DNA of 64,000 bases from Pseudenterobacter timonensis (lineage in GTDB: Bacteria > Pseudomonadota > Gammaproteobacteria > Enterobacterales > Enterobacteriaceae), in contig NZ_FCOP01000010.1 of the NCBI RefSeq assembly GCF_900021175.1, positions 124,001 through 188,000 on the forward strand. The letters are read 5' to 3'. A model generated the notes under the pieces. The model searched no databases. It was not told the DNA's origin and saw nothing but the letters and a program-made list of their open reading frames with translations. Both the position numbers and the translations under genes were made by a program. Each line of letters begins with the position of its first letter. Position 1 is the first letter of the stretch. Shown piece by piece: positions 20,643 through 30,120 of the stretch.

Positions 20643-20668
20643 GCCCGGTAAGCGCAGCGCCACCGGGC
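20643..20668. repeat. Single REP-type palindrome between yhfA and prkB
   Basis: GCCCGGT and ACCGGGC arms surround AAGCGCAGCGCC, a REP-like unit related to the large array at 30.1 kb. It sits in the 85-base gap between the convergent yhfA and prkB genes. Confidence 0.75.
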
Positions 20669-20675
20669 AAATAAC

Positions 20676-21545
20676 TCAAGCGATCTGTTTCCCTTCCATC
20701 AGCCGCTGTACCAGCGGCGTCATAATCAACTCCATAGCCAGCCCCATTTTCCCGCCAGGCACGACCAATGTATTCATATGGGAAATAAATGAGCCCTGCA
20801 GCATCGCCAGCAGCCACGGGTAGTCGATGTTGTCGAGATTGCGGAAATGGATCACCACAAAGCTCTCATCCAGTGACGGAATGCCTTTGGCGGCGAACGG
20901 ATTGGAGGTATCCACCGTTGGCACGCGCTGGAAGTTAAGGTGAGTGCGGGAGAACTGCGGGGTGATGTAGTTGATGTAATCCTCCATGGAACGCACCACG
21001 GAATCCATCACCGCCTCGCGGGAGTGACCGCGCTCGCTGGTGTCGCGCACCAGCTTCTGGATCCACTCCAGGTTAACGATAGGCACCACCCCCACCAGCA
21101 GATCCACATGCTGCGCCACGTCATGCTGCGGCGTCACCACGCCGCCATGCAGCCCCTCATAGAAGAGTACGTCGGTTGGCTCCGGCAGCGGCTGCCAGGG
21201 GGTAAAGGTGCCCGGCACCTGATTCCAGGGTACCGCTTCGTCATAGGTGTGCAGATATTTTCGCGACTGGCCTTTACCGTGCAGGCCATATTCGACAAAG
21301 GTCTGTTGCAGCAGGCCGAAATCGTTGGCTTCCGGGCCGAAGTAGCTGATGTGCTTCCCGACATCGCGGGCTTTACGGATCGCCATATCCATCTCGGGGC
21401 GGGTATAGCGGTGAAAGCTATCGCCCTCCAGCTCGGCGGCGCGCAGGCCAAGCTGGGCGAAAATCTTGCGAAAGGCGAGGCTGGTGGTGGTGGTTCCCGC
21501 ACCACTTGAACCCGTAACGGCAATAACCGGATGTCTGGCGGACAT
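20676..21545 (-). CDS. prkB: Phosphoribulokinase-like protein PrkB
   Basis: The 289-residue protein matches the PRK/uridine kinase family, with a Walker A loop GSSGAGTT (12-19) and conserved RPEMDM and DVLFYEGLHGG segments. Its true substrate in enterics is unknown; a Calvin cycle role is not expected because no RuBisCO is seen. It is the last gene of the leftward yheT-yheU-prkB group. Confidence 0.92.
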   Translation of the reverse strand: MSARHPVIAVTGSSGAGTTTTSLAFRKIFAQLGLRAAELEGDSFHRYTRPEMDMAIRKARDVGKHISYFGPEANDFGLLQQTFVEYGLHGKGQSRKYLHTYDEAVPWNQVPGTFTPWQPLPEPTDVLFYEGLHGGVVTPQHDVAQHVDLLVGVVPIVNLEWIQKLVRDTSERGHSREAVMDSVVRSMEDYINYITPQFSRTHLNFQRVPTVDTSNPFAAKGIPSLDESFVVIHFRNLDNIDYPWLLAMLQGSFISHMNTLVVPGGKMGLAMELIMTPLVQRLMEGKQIA

Positions 21546-21574
21546 AGCAACTCCCAGAGTGATGAATGGCGCGT

Positions 21575-21793
21575 TCAGCCGCGAAACTGGTTGCGGGGCA
21601 TGATGTTGACCGACTCGTGAAGTTCAGACCAGACCAGCACCACTTCGCCGCGCTGAAGCTGGCGTTTCACGTCGTCGACCTTTTGCTCGAGCGAACGTTC
21701 CTGCTCACCATAATCGGTGCCTTCGCGTAATACAAAGCTTTCAATCAGATTATCCAGCGTTTCGGGAGCCAGATCCTGCCAGGGAATAATCAT
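21575..21793 (-). CDS. yheU: YheU, UPF0270 family protein
   Basis: This 72-residue protein of unknown function begins [13 protein letters not shown] and matches E. coli YheU at full length. I chose the ATG that overlaps the yheT stop in ATGA over the in-frame ATG at 21847, which lies inside yheT and adds 18 residues. The tight overlap implies translational coupling with yheT. Confidence 0.93.
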   Translation of the reverse strand: MIIPWQDLAPETLDNLIESFVLREGTDYGEQERSLEQKVDDVKRQLQRGEVVLVWSELHESVNIMPRNQFRG

Positions 21794-22812
21794 GACGCTC
21801 TCTCCAGATAAGGGGTAAGCCAGTCGGGAATGCGCCTCTCCAGCCACATCTCCGGATGGCGCAGCGTGCCGCCAACGAAACCGACGTGGCCGCCGTGTTC
21901 GGTCAGCTGATACTCTACATTCGCGGGCAGATGCGCCGGCGCGGGAATAGAGTGGTGATCCATAAACGGGTCATCCTTCGCATGAATGATAAGCGTGGGC
22001 CTGGTAATCTGGTTTAGCAACGGCATGGCGCTGCACTGGCGATAGTAGTCTGTCGCATCGGCGAAACCGTGAATTTTCGCGGTGATCAGGTCATCAAACT
22101 CACGGATACGGCGCACGCGCTTAAGCTGTTGCAGGCTTACCGGCAGGCTATCCGGGTAAGCTTTCAGCTTCCGCGAGGCGTTCGCCTTCAGCAGATTTAA
22201 CAAATAACGCTGATAGACACGTGAAAAGCCCTTTTCCATATGATAGCTGCACTGCTCCAGCATGAAGGGAGCTGAAACGATCACGGCGGCGTCCAGCGGG
22301 ACGTCATTCCCCTCTTTAGCCAGCAGGCAGGCGAGCATATTGCCGCCCAGGGAGTAACCAACGGCGGCGGTCGGCACCGCGCCAAAGGTGTTGCGCAACC
22401 AGTGCAAAAACCAGCTGCCATCTTCCGTTTCGCCGGAGTGGTAGATGCGTTTCTGGCGGTTCGGCTCCCCGCTACATCCACGAAAATGCATCACTACACC
22501 GAGCCAGCCGCGCGCGCGGGCGGCATTGATCAAACCGTGCGCGTAGGGGCTGTGCAGGCTGCCCTCCAGTCCGTGAAATACCACCAGACGCGGCTTATGC
22601 GCCGCCTGTTCCGGCGCTTCGCTCCAGGCCAGATCGACAAAATCACCATCCGGCAGGTCAAGGCGCTGCCAGTGAGGGGAAAACTGAAGCCTGCGGCGAA
22701 TTAAGCGCGGCAGCATGGTTTGCAGATGTCGGTTCGCCACGCCGCGCATCGGCACAAACGTGGCGCTCTCCTGGCAAACCTGCCCGAGGTCGGAAGGGAT
22801 AATATGAGTCAT
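21790..22812 (-). CDS. yheT: YheT, alpha/beta hydrolase
   Basis: The 340-residue protein belongs to the AB-hydrolase 4 (EMB8/YheT) group. Visible parts are the oxyanion segment HGLEGS, the nucleophile elbow GYSLGGN with the catalytic Ser, the acid region HAKDDPFMD and the His of [11 protein letters not shown]. The substrate is unknown; related proteins act on short-chain or lipid esters. In E. coli it follows yheS directly, but here the mdc cluster lies between them. Confidence 0.94.
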   Translation of the reverse strand: MTHIIPSDLGQVCQESATFVPMRGVANRHLQTMLPRLIRRRLQFSPHWQRLDLPDGDFVDLAWSEAPEQAAHKPRLVVFHGLEGSLHSPYAHGLINAARARGWLGVVMHFRGCSGEPNRQKRIYHSGETEDGSWFLHWLRNTFGAVPTAAVGYSLGGNMLACLLAKEGNDVPLDAAVIVSAPFMLEQCSYHMEKGFSRVYQRYLLNLLKANASRKLKAYPDSLPVSLQQLKRVRRIREFDDLITAKIHGFADATDYYRQCSAMPLLNQITRPTLIIHAKDDPFMDHHSIPAPAHLPANVEYQLTEHGGHVGFVGGTLRHPEMWLERRIPDWLTPYLERAS

Positions 22813-23068
22813 AACGTTGCGATAATCATTTTTGAGAGCCGTTAACTATACCTTTGTTAGCGGCGACTGTTTATGAAAACGAGGGGTTAATTCGGCGCCT
22901 TTCATCCTCCCGCCCATCTGAATCGATCCATGTCACAAAAAATTATTCTATTTATTACTCTCAGGCTAATGATTTAGCTCTACGCTTAATTGATGCCTTT
23001 CTCGCCAGAGTGCACACTTTACTCAACGTCAAGCAAATCAAAAGATGTGCTTAATCAGGAGGTTAATA
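22813..23068. promoter_or_regulatory. yheT-mdcA divergent intergenic region
   Basis: This 256-base, AT-richer stretch must hold the mdc operon promoter and probably the MdcR binding site, plus any new promoter for yheT. I saw no clear -35/-10 pair and no unambiguous T-N11-A LysR box. AGGAGG at 23057-23062 is the mdcA ribosome site. Confidence 0.5.
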
Positions 23069-24724
23069 ATGTTATCTGGGCAAACACCGACCCGGGTCTG
23101 GAACACTCGACGCACTGAGAAAGCGCGCCGTCTGGCTTCAGTACCGGTGCAGGGCAAGGTTCTGCCGACCGGCGATCTGGTCGCCATGCTGGAAAAACTG
23201 ATCGCACCCGGCGACAAAGTCGTGCTGGAAGGGAACAACCAGAAGCAGGCAGATTTCCTCTCCCGCTCGCTGGCAGAGGTTAACCCGCAGACCATTCACG
23301 ACCTGCATATGATTATGCCGAGCGTGGGCCGTAGCGAACATCTGGATATCTTCGAGAAGGGGATCGCCCGTAAGCTGGACTTCGCTTTCTCCGGTCCACA
23401 GAGCCTGCGCATCGCGCAGCTGCTGGAAGATGGCCAGCTCGAAATCGGCGCAATTCATACTTACATCGAGCTTTATTCCCGTCTGTATGTCGATCTCTCG
23501 CCAAACGTGGCGCTGATCGCGGGCTTTAAAGCGGACCGCAAAGGTAACCTTTATACCGGCGCGAGTACGGAAGATACGCCAGCGCTGGTTGAAGCGGCCG
23601 CCTTCCACGACGGAATTGTCATCGCCCAGGTGAACGAACTGGTGGATGACGAGTGCGATCTGCCGCGCGTGGATATCCCTGGCTCGTGGATCGACTTTGT
23701 GGTGGTGGCTGACAAGCCGTTCTTTATCGAACCGCTTTTCACCCGCGACCCGCGTCTCATCAAGCAGGAACATATCCTGATGGCGATGATGGCCATTAAA
23801 GGCATCTATGCGGAACATCAGGTGCAGTCCCTTAACCACGGTATCGGTTTTAACACCGCCGCGATTGAGCTGCTGCTGCCCACCTACGGCGAACAGCTGG
23901 GGCTGAAGGGCAAAATCTGTAAGCACTGGACCCTTAACCCGCATCCGACGCTGATCCCGGCGATTGAAAGCGGCTGGGTTGAGAGCGTGCACTGCTTCGG
24001 CGGCGAGCTGGGGATGGAAGAGTACATCCGCGCCCGCCCGGACATCTTCTTCACCGGTGCTGACGGCTCGATGCGTTCTAACCGCGCCTTCTGCCAGCTG
24101 GCAGGGCAGTACGCGGTAGATATGTTCATCGGCTCTACGCTGCAGGTGGATGGCTACGCTAACTCCTCTACCGTGACCCGCGGTCGTCTCTCCGGCTTTG
24201 GCGGAGCGCCAAACATGGGCCACGACCCGCACGGCCGTCGTCATGCGACACCGGCCTGGCTGAATATGATCACCGAACCCGATCCTATGCAGCGCGGTAA
24301 AAAGCTGGTTGTGCAGATGGTGGAGACCTTCCAGTCGGGCGTTAAGCCAACCTTCGTGGAAAAACTGGACGCCGTTGACGTGGCGAAAGCCTCCGGAATG
24401 CCGCTGGCGCCGGTAATGATCTACGGCGATGACGTCACCCACGTGCTGACCGAAGAGGGTATCGCTTACCTCTACCGCGCCGACAGCCTGGAAGAGCGCC
24501 GCGCGATGGTCGCCGCGGTTGCCGGTATTACCGATATCGGTCTGGGCGTTGATGCGGCGCGCGTTGCCGAGCTGCGTCGTAGCGGCAAAGTGGTCTATCC
24601 GGAAGATATGGGTATTCGTCGTACCGACGCCACCCGCTCACTGCTGGCGGCCGGCAGCGTTGCCGACCTGGTGGAATGGTCCGGCGGTCTTTATAACCCG
24701 CCTGCAAAATTCCGGAGCTGGTAA
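23069..24724 (+). CDS. mdcA: Malonate decarboxylase alpha subunit (ACP transferase)
   Basis: MdcA exchanges acetate for malonate on the acyl carrier protein (acetyl-S-ACP:malonate ACP transferase). The 551-residue length and sequence match Klebsiella pneumoniae MdcA, with conserved blocks such as KVLPTGDLVAMLEK, LDIFEKGIARKLDF, SLNHGIGFNTAAIELL and the Gly-rich GRLSGFGGAPNMGHD. AGGAGG is six bases before the ATG at 23069; the in-frame ATG at 23045 lies before that site. It opens the mdcABCDE block and overlaps mdcB by one base. Confidence 0.97.
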   Translation: MLSGQTPTRVWNTRRTEKARRLASVPVQGKVLPTGDLVAMLEKLIAPGDKVVLEGNNQKQADFLSRSLAEVNPQTIHDLHMIMPSVGRSEHLDIFEKGIARKLDFAFSGPQSLRIAQLLEDGQLEIGAIHTYIELYSRLYVDLSPNVALIAGFKADRKGNLYTGASTEDTPALVEAAAFHDGIVIAQVNELVDDECDLPRVDIPGSWIDFVVVADKPFFIEPLFTRDPRLIKQEHILMAMMAIKGIYAEHQVQSLNHGIGFNTAAIELLLPTYGEQLGLKGKICKHWTLNPHPTLIPAIESGWVESVHCFGGELGMEEYIRARPDIFFTGADGSMRSNRAFCQLAGQYAVDMFIGSTLQVDGYANSSTVTRGRLSGFGGAPNMGHDPHGRRHATPAWLNMITEPDPMQRGKKLVVQMVETFQSGVKPTFVEKLDAVDVAKASGMPLAPVMIYGDDVTHVLTEEGIAYLYRADSLEERRAMVAAVAGITDIGLGVDAARVAELRRSGKVVYPEDMGIRRTDATRSLLAAGSVADLVEWSGGLYNPPAKFRSW

Positions 24725-25581
24725 TGAAACTTCTGCCCCGGATCCAGGTTGAAGGCGGTGCCGAATGGCTGGCGCGAACCGCCACGCAGTGTCTGATTGA
24801 CGAAGCGCGACTGAGCCCGAAACCCGGACTGGTGGACAGCCGGGGGAACGGCGCGCATCTCGATCTGTCGCTTGCGCTGATGGAGCGTTCTGCGCGCAGC
24901 CTGACCCCGACTTTCCAGGCGCTGGCTCAGCAGAGCTGGCAGCGCCCGGCAGATATCTCGCTCAGACAAACCGTAGGGCGTCTTGGCCGGGAAGGTGAAC
25001 GGCAGATGATGCTCGCCACCGACGGCGTAAATACCCACCGTGGCGCGATTTGGGCGCTGGGGCTGCTGGTCAGCGCCGTGGCGATGCTGGGAGGAACGGG
25101 CAGGGCGGACGCCATTACCCGCACCGCGGCGGAGCTGGCGATATTGCCGGACAGCGCCGCGCCGAAAACCTTCAGTAAAGGGCTTCGCGCCACCCACCGC
25201 TATCGCGTGCCGGGTGCCCGCGAAGAGGCGCAGCAGGCGTTTCCGCATGTGATGCAGCACGCGCTGCCGCAGCTGCGACAGAGCCGTCTGAATGGCAGCA
25301 ACGAGACACACGCCCGGCTGGATGCGCTGATGGCGATCATGACCTCGCTGACCGATACCTGCGTGCTTTCTCGCGCAGGCATGGAAGGCCTGGAAACTAT
25401 GCAGCTCGGCGCCCGCACGGTGCTTCAGGCAGGCGGTACCGCTCAGCCTGAAGGGCAACGCGCGCTGGCCGAACTGGATCGCCGGATGCTGGCGCTGAAC
25501 GCCTCCCCGGGAGGCGCGGCAGACCTGCTTGCCGCCACGCTGTTCCTTGACCGCATCGAGACGCCTTACATTGCGAATTAA
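24724..25581 (+). CDS. mdcB: Triphosphoribosyl-dephospho-CoA synthase
   Basis: MdcB makes 2'-(5''-triphosphoribosyl)-3'-dephospho-CoA from ATP and dephospho-CoA, the precursor of the MdcC prosthetic group. It belongs to the CitG/MdcB family; the conserved SPKPGLVDSRGNGAHLDL and DGVNTHRGAIW segments are visible. The length is 285 residues. The ATG shares the last base of the mdcA stop (TAATG), so the two are tightly coupled. Confidence 0.95.
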   Translation: MKLLPRIQVEGGAEWLARTATQCLIDEARLSPKPGLVDSRGNGAHLDLSLALMERSARSLTPTFQALAQQSWQRPADISLRQTVGRLGREGERQMMLATDGVNTHRGAIWALGLLVSAVAMLGGTGRADAITRTAAELAILPDSAAPKTFSKGLRATHRYRVPGAREEAQQAFPHVMQHALPQLRQSRLNGSNETHARLDALMAIMTSLTDTCVLSRAGMEGLETMQLGARTVLQAGGTAQPEGQRALAELDRRMLALNASPGGAADLLAATLFLDRIETPYIAN

Positions 25582-25590
25582 GAGGATGTT

Positions 25591-25890
25591 ATGGAAAAAA
25601 TCACATTAACCATGCCCGCCAGCCGTGAATTAAGCGGCAGGGCGCTGGCAGGGGTTGTTGGTTCTGGCGATATGGAGGTGCTTTTCACCGCCGAACAGGG
25701 CCAGACCTTAACGATCGATATCACCACCTCCGTCGACAACAGCCGTAACCGCTGGGAAGCGCTGTTCAACCGACTGCAAACCACCAGCAGCCTGCCTGCC
25801 GGCACGCTGACGATTCATGATTTCGGCGCGACTCCCGGCGTGGCACGCATTCGTATCGAACAGGTTTTTGAAGAGGTGAGCTATGCGTGA
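25591..25890 (+). CDS. mdcC: Malonate decarboxylase acyl carrier protein (delta subunit)
   Basis: MdcC carries the acetyl/malonyl thioester on its dephospho-CoA-type prosthetic group. At 99 residues it equals the K. pneumoniae protein, and Ser25 in the VVGSGDMEV segment falls at the known attachment position. The start follows GAGG. The end overlaps mdcD by eight bases. Confidence 0.96.
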   Translation: MEKITLTMPASRELSGRALAGVVGSGDMEVLFTAEQGQTLTIDITTSVDNSRNRWEALFNRLQTTSSLPAGTLTIHDFGATPGVARIRIEQVFEEVSYA

Positions 25891-26716
25891 CGATCGTAGT
25901 TTTATCGAACTGAAAGCGCGTGCCCGTGCGCAGGCGCTGCTGGATGACGGCAGCTACCGTGAACTGCTGGATCCGTTTGAAGGGATCGCTTCACCGTGGC
26001 TGGGGCCGCAGGGCATTGTCCCGCAGGCGGATGACGGCATGGTTGTCGCAAAAGGCACCATTAACGGTAAACCTGCGGTGGTCGTTGCTATCGAAGGGGC
26101 TTTCCAGGGCGGCAGTATGGGTGAAGTCTCTGGCGCCAAGATGGCGGCAGCGCTGGAGCTGGCAGCGGAAGATAACCGCAACGGCATCCCGACTCAGGCG
26201 GTACTTTGCCTGGAAACCGGCGGCGTGCGTCTGCAGGAAGCGAACCTTGGCCTGGCAGCGATCGCCGATATCCACGCGGCGATTGTCGACCTGCGTCGTT
26301 ACACCCCGGTTATCGGGATTGTGGCGGGTACCGTCGGCTGCTTCGGCGGGATGTCAATTGCCGCCGCGCTCTGCAGCTACCTGATTGTGACGCGTGAAGC
26401 GCGTCTGGGTCTTAACGGCCCGCAGGTTATCGAACAGGAAGCGGGCATTCAGGAATATGACTCCCGCGATCGTCCGTTTATCTGGAGCATGACCGGGGGT
26501 GAAGTTCGTTACCAGAGCGGCCTCGTGGATGCGCTGGTAGATGACGGCATCAATGCGGTGAAAAAGGCGATGAACGACGCTATCGCGAAAGGCGTGCCGG
26601 CGAAACACCGTACCGACAATTATGACGATTACCTGACGCGTCTGACTCAATTCGACACCCGCAAACAGGCTGATGCCGAACAGATTAAAGCGCTCTTTGC
26701 CCGGGAGGTGAAATGA
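25883..26716 (+). CDS. mdcD: Malonyl-S-ACP decarboxylase beta subunit
   Basis: MdcD together with MdcE decarboxylates malonyl-S-ACP to acetyl-S-ACP. The 277-residue protein has the crotonase-like carboxyltransferase fold seen in acetyl-CoA carboxylase beta and related enzymes, with the oxyanion-type segments ETGGVRLQEAN and GTVGCFGGMSIAA. No biotin protein or sodium pump gene is present, so this is the soluble biotin-independent system. It overlaps mdcC and mdcE. Confidence 0.96.
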   Translation: MRDDRSFIELKARARAQALLDDGSYRELLDPFEGIASPWLGPQGIVPQADDGMVVAKGTINGKPAVVVAIEGAFQGGSMGEVSGAKMAAALELAAEDNRNGIPTQAVLCLETGGVRLQEANLGLAAIADIHAAIVDLRRYTPVIGIVAGTVGCFGGMSIAAALCSYLIVTREARLGLNGPQVIEQEAGIQEYDSRDRPFIWSMTGGEVRYQSGLVDALVDDGINAVKKAMNDAIAKGVPAKHRTDNYDDYLTRLTQFDTRKQADAEQIKALFAREVK

Positions 26717-27516
26717 TGACTGGCTCAGTAAGCCGTGGCGAATTATGGCTTGAAACCCTCGCCCCGAACGCAAAACGTCTTGAAGGGCTCTGCCCGTCCG
26801 TGCAGGCAGCTGACGGTGAGCTTAATGGCGAAACGGTACGTTTTATCGCCGTGGTGCCCGATGCGAATAACCACTATCCACGTGCAGCCCAGGGTGAAGT
26901 CGGTCTGCTGGAAGGCTGGACTCTGGCGAAAGTGGTTAGCGAAACCGTCGCGGCGGACGCTGATAAAGCGGTAAAACGCCCGATTATCGCCGTGATCGAC
27001 GTCCCAAGCCAGGCTTATGGCCGTCGTGAAGAGGCGTTCGGTATTCATCAGGCGCTGGCTGGCGCCGCCGCGGCGTATGCCAACGCGCGTCTGGCTGGCC
27101 ATCCGGTGATTGGCCTGATCGTGGGGAAAGCGATGTCCGGCGCGTTTCTGGCGCACGGCTACCAGGCTAACCGCCTGATCGCCTTCAACGATAAGGGCGT
27201 GCTGATCCATGCGATGGGTAAAGAGTCCGCTGCGCGTATCACGCTGCGTACCGTTGAGGCGCTGGAAAAACTGGCGGCGACTATCCCGCCGATGGCCTAT
27301 GACGTTAGCAACTACGCCACGCTGGGGCTGCTGGAAAATCTGCTCGATATCAGCAACCCGGACGCCCCTTCCGCTGACGATCTGGCGCTGGTGAAAACCA
27401 CGCTGGAAAACTCCATCAATGACGCCCGCCAGGATGCGACGCTGAAAAACCGACTCGGCGCCGACAACCGCCGCAGCTCTGCTCTTGTACGCGAACGTAT
27501 GCGAGCAAGCTGGTAA
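26713..27516 (+). CDS. mdcE: Malonyl-S-ACP decarboxylase gamma subunit
   Basis: MdcE is the partner of MdcD in the decarboxylase, again with a carboxyltransferase fold (VIDVPSQAYGRREEA, VGKAMSGAFLAHG). The length is 267 residues from the ATG at 26713; the adjacent ATG at 26716 is equally possible. The start overlaps the mdcD stop in ATGA. A GC-rich hairpin follows the stop codon before mdcF. Confidence 0.96.
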   Translation: MMTGSVSRGELWLETLAPNAKRLEGLCPSVQAADGELNGETVRFIAVVPDANNHYPRAAQGEVGLLEGWTLAKVVSETVAADADKAVKRPIIAVIDVPSQAYGRREEAFGIHQALAGAAAAYANARLAGHPVIGLIVGKAMSGAFLAHGYQANRLIAFNDKGVLIHAMGKESAARITLRTVEALEKLAATIPPMAYDVSNYATLGLLENLLDISNPDAPSADDLALVKTTLENSINDARQDATLKNRLGADNRRSSALVRERMRASW

Positions 27517-27547
27517 GTACAACAGACCTGCCGGATATGACTTTCCA

Positions 27548-27567
27548 CGGGCGCCCCGCGGCGCCCG
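27548..27567 (+). other. GC-rich hairpin between mdcE and mdcF
   Basis: CGGGCGCC and GGCGCCCG arms pair over 8 bp with a four-base loop. There is no T-tract, so this is more likely an mRNA processing or stability element separating the catalytic genes from mdcF than a terminator. The gap between mdcE and mdcF is 122 bases. Confidence 0.65.
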
Positions 27568-27638
27568 CAAAGGGGAGCATGTCCTGAAAATAATAATCAT
27601 CGCACGTGCTAGCGAATTTTCTTTACTACAGGTGATTT

Positions 27639-28598
27639 ATGACTTACGTGATTGTTCATGCTCTTGCACCGATTTTCATCATCATGCTACTGGGTTTCTG
27701 GGCCGGTAAAGCAAAGATGGTGGATAATAAAAATGTCTCCTTACTCAATATCTTTGTAATGGATTTCGCCCTGCCGGCCACGCTGTTTAGCGCGACGGTA
27801 CAGACGCCGTGGTCAGGCATCGTGGCGCAGTGGCCGCTGATTGTGGTCCTGACCCTGGCGATGTGGATCACCTACGCCGCGATCTATTTCCTTGCGACCA
27901 GCGTCTTTAAAAAATCACCGCAGGATGCCGCCGTGCTGACCCTGACCGTGGCGCTGCCGAACTACGCCGCGCTGGGCTTGCCGATTCTGGGCAGCGTACT
28001 GGGTGAAGGTGGTGCTACTTCTCTCTCCGTCGCGGTCTCTATCGCCTGTGGTTCCGTACTGATGACGCCGTTCTGCCTGCTGATTCTGGAGCGTGAAAAA
28101 GCGCGTGCCGAAGGGAATAACACCGGTTCTACGCTGGCGATGCTGCCGGTGCTGATGTGGCGCTCCCTGAAAAAACCGATCGTAATGGGTCCGCTGCTGG
28201 GGGTTATCCTCTCCGCTATCGGTATTAAAATGCCGGAGCTGCTGCTGGCGGCGATTAAACCGCTGGGCCTCTCCGCAACGGCTGCCGCACTGTTCCTGAC
28301 CGGTGTGATTCTGTCGGCCCGTAAGCTGAAAATTAATACCATGGTTATCACCTCCACCATCGCCAAGCTGCTGATCCAGCCTGCGATTGCCTGGGGTATC
28401 GTGCTGGTCATGGGTCTGCACGGTTCGGTGGCGATTACCGCTATCCTGATGATCGCGCTCTCTGCCGGCTTCTTCGGTGTGGTATTCGGTAACCGCTTTG
28501 GCGTGCAGTCGCCGGATGCGGAAGCGGTACTGCTCCTGAGCTCGGTTCTGTGTATCCTGTCGCTGCCGCTGTTTATCTCGCTGACTTCAGGGATCTGA
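27639..28598 (+). CDS. mdcF: Malonate transporter MdcF (AEC family)
   Basis: MdcF is a 319-residue protein with about ten membrane helices of the auxin efflux carrier (AEC) family and is the likely malonate uptake protein. Family features are NYAALGLPIL and the inverted-repeat layout of two five-helix halves. AGGTGA precedes the ATG. It is two bases before mdcG. Transport of malonate is known for the K. pneumoniae homologue only by inference from mutants. Confidence 0.93.
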   Translation: MTYVIVHALAPIFIIMLLGFWAGKAKMVDNKNVSLLNIFVMDFALPATLFSATVQTPWSGIVAQWPLIVVLTLAMWITYAAIYFLATSVFKKSPQDAAVLTLTVALPNYAALGLPILGSVLGEGGATSLSVAVSIACGSVLMTPFCLLILEREKARAEGNNTGSTLAMLPVLMWRSLKKPIVMGPLLGVILSAIGIKMPELLLAAIKPLGLSATAAALFLTGVILSARKLKINTMVITSTIAKLLIQPAIAWGIVLVMGLHGSVAITAILMIALSAGFFGVVFGNRFGVQSPDAEAVLLLSSVLCILSLPLFISLTSGI

Positions 28599-28600
28599 TA

Positions 28601-29218
28601 ATGACCACAACATATCGACCGCACGACCTTATCTGGCTTAACGCGCGTGATGCGCTGGAAGGTATCACCGAATCCTGGGTGGATGAGGTGTGGCATGCCG
28701 GCCTGCCGGTGGTGGTGCGTCGGGATGTTGATGGTGATAACCGTATTCCCGTCGGCGTGCGTGGCTTAAAGCGCCACCAGCGCGCGGCGGGATGGGTGAA
28801 GCCCGACGCCGTGGTGCGCGTGGTGTCCCCCGAAACGCTGGGCGAGGCATCGTTGCTGCTGCGCTCGTCCTTTATTTCTCAGCCCCCGGTTCAGGTAGCC
28901 CTGCAGCTTGCGCAGCAGGCGTGGCCGTGGACGTGGGGTATTACCGGCAGCACAGGTTATGCGCTGGCGACCGGCATTCCGGTTATTCATGCCGCCAGCG
29001 ATCTCGATCTGCTGATTCGCGCCCCGCAGCCTCTGGCGCGCGACGCGCTGGCTGTCTGGCAGGATGCGCTTGAAAATGCGCTCTGTCGCGCCGATACCCA
29101 GGTGGATACGCCGGAAGGCGGTTTTGCGCTGGCGGAGTGGCTGCGCGACGGAAAAACGCTGCTGAAAACAAGCCGTGGACCGCGTCTGGCGACCGATCCG
29201 TGGCGCAGGGAGGAGTGA
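28601..29218 (+). CDS. mdcG: Phosphoribosyl-dephospho-CoA transferase (holo-ACP synthase)
   Basis: MdcG attaches the triphosphoribosyl-dephospho-CoA made by MdcB to Ser25 of MdcC, releasing pyrophosphate. The 205-residue protein shows the nucleotidyltransferase-like GSTGY followed by DLD at 134-136, the expected catalytic acidic pair. I start at the ATG at 28601, two bases after mdcF, rather than an upstream frame opening at 28550 inside mdcF. The stop overlaps mdcH by one base (TGATG). Confidence 0.95.
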   Translation: MTTTYRPHDLIWLNARDALEGITESWVDEVWHAGLPVVVRRDVDGDNRIPVGVRGLKRHQRAAGWVKPDAVVRVVSPETLGEASLLLRSSFISQPPVQVALQLAQQAWPWTWGITGSTGYALATGIPVIHAASDLDLLIRAPQPLARDALAVWQDALENALCRADTQVDTPEGGFALAEWLRDGKTLLKTSRGPRLATDPWRREE

Positions 29219-30114
29219 TGAAAATCGTTTTTACTTTTCCAGGGCAGGGAACGCAGCATGCGGGCATGCTGCAGAATCTGCCGGGAGATGAGATGGCGCA
29301 GGCGCGCGAGGTACTGGGCGCAGAAACCGATACGCTTGATTCACCCGCCGCGCTGGAGCATACCCGCGCGGTACAGCTCTCTCTGCTGATTGCTGGTGTC
29401 GCCTGGGCGCGCGAGCTTGAGCGGCGCGGCGTGGCGCCGGATATTGTCAGCGGTCTTTCTATCGGGGCGTATCCGGCGGCGGTGGTCGCAGGCGCGCTCG
29501 ACTTTACCGACGCGCTGCGGCTGGTCGCGCTGCGCGGCGATTTGATGGAGCAGGCCTACCCGCACGGCTACGGCCTGACGGCGATTATGGGGCTCACCCT
29601 GCCGCAGGTGGAAACGCTGATTGAGGGGACTGGCACCTATATCGCCAACCTGAACGCCGAAACGCAAATTGTTATTGCCGGAACGGACGAAGGGATGGCA
29701 CAGGTGGCGGAACGCGCGCTGGCGAAAGGGGCGAGCAAAGCCCGTCGCCTGGCGGTGAGCGTTCCGTCGCATTGCGAATTGCTTCACGAGCCGGCCCTTA
29801 AGCTGGCTGAGGCTTTCAGCCGGGTAACACTCTCTCGTCCCCGCTGCGCCTGGCTGAGCGGCAGCACCGGACGCGTGCTGTGGCAGCCGGAAAAAATCGC
29901 CGACGATCTGGCGATGAATATGGCCCGCACGGTGCGCTGGCAGGAGGCGATGATTTCCGCCAGCGAACGTGACGGTCGGCTGGCAATTGAGATGCCGCCC
30001 GGCGGCGTGCTCACCTGCCTGACGCGCCAGGCGGCCTGGAAAGGGGAGGCTATCTCTCTGGAGCGCAGCGGCGTGGATGTGGCGGTGCATCTGGCGAAGC
30101 GGCTGAGCGCGTGA
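29218..30114 (+). CDS. mdcH: Malonyl-CoA:ACP transacylase
   Basis: MdcH loads malonyl from malonyl-CoA onto the carrier and so primes the cycle. It is a FabD-like acyltransferase with the N-terminal FPGQGTQ, the nucleophile Ser81 in GLSIGAY (FabD proteins usually have GHSLG), Arg106 and His185 in VPSHCELL. The length is 298 residues from the ATG at 29218; an ATG at 29137 within mdcG is rejected. It is the last gene of the operon, followed by the REP array. Confidence 0.95.
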   Translation: MKIVFTFPGQGTQHAGMLQNLPGDEMAQAREVLGAETDTLDSPAALEHTRAVQLSLLIAGVAWARELERRGVAPDIVSGLSIGAYPAAVVAGALDFTDALRLVALRGDLMEQAYPHGYGLTAIMGLTLPQVETLIEGTGTYIANLNAETQIVIAGTDEGMAQVAERALAKGASKARRLAVSVPSHCELLHEPALKLAEAFSRVTLSRPRCAWLSGSTGRVLWQPEKIADDLAMNMARTVRWQEAMISASERDGRLAIEMPPGGVLTCLTRQAAWKGEAISLERSGVDVAVHLAKRLSA

Positions 30115-30120
30115 TCTGTT

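Noticed and set aside
23138-24442. 434-codon minus-strand ORF opposite mdcA
   Set aside because: Shadow of mdcA, which is supported by its ribosome site, length and conserved blocks.
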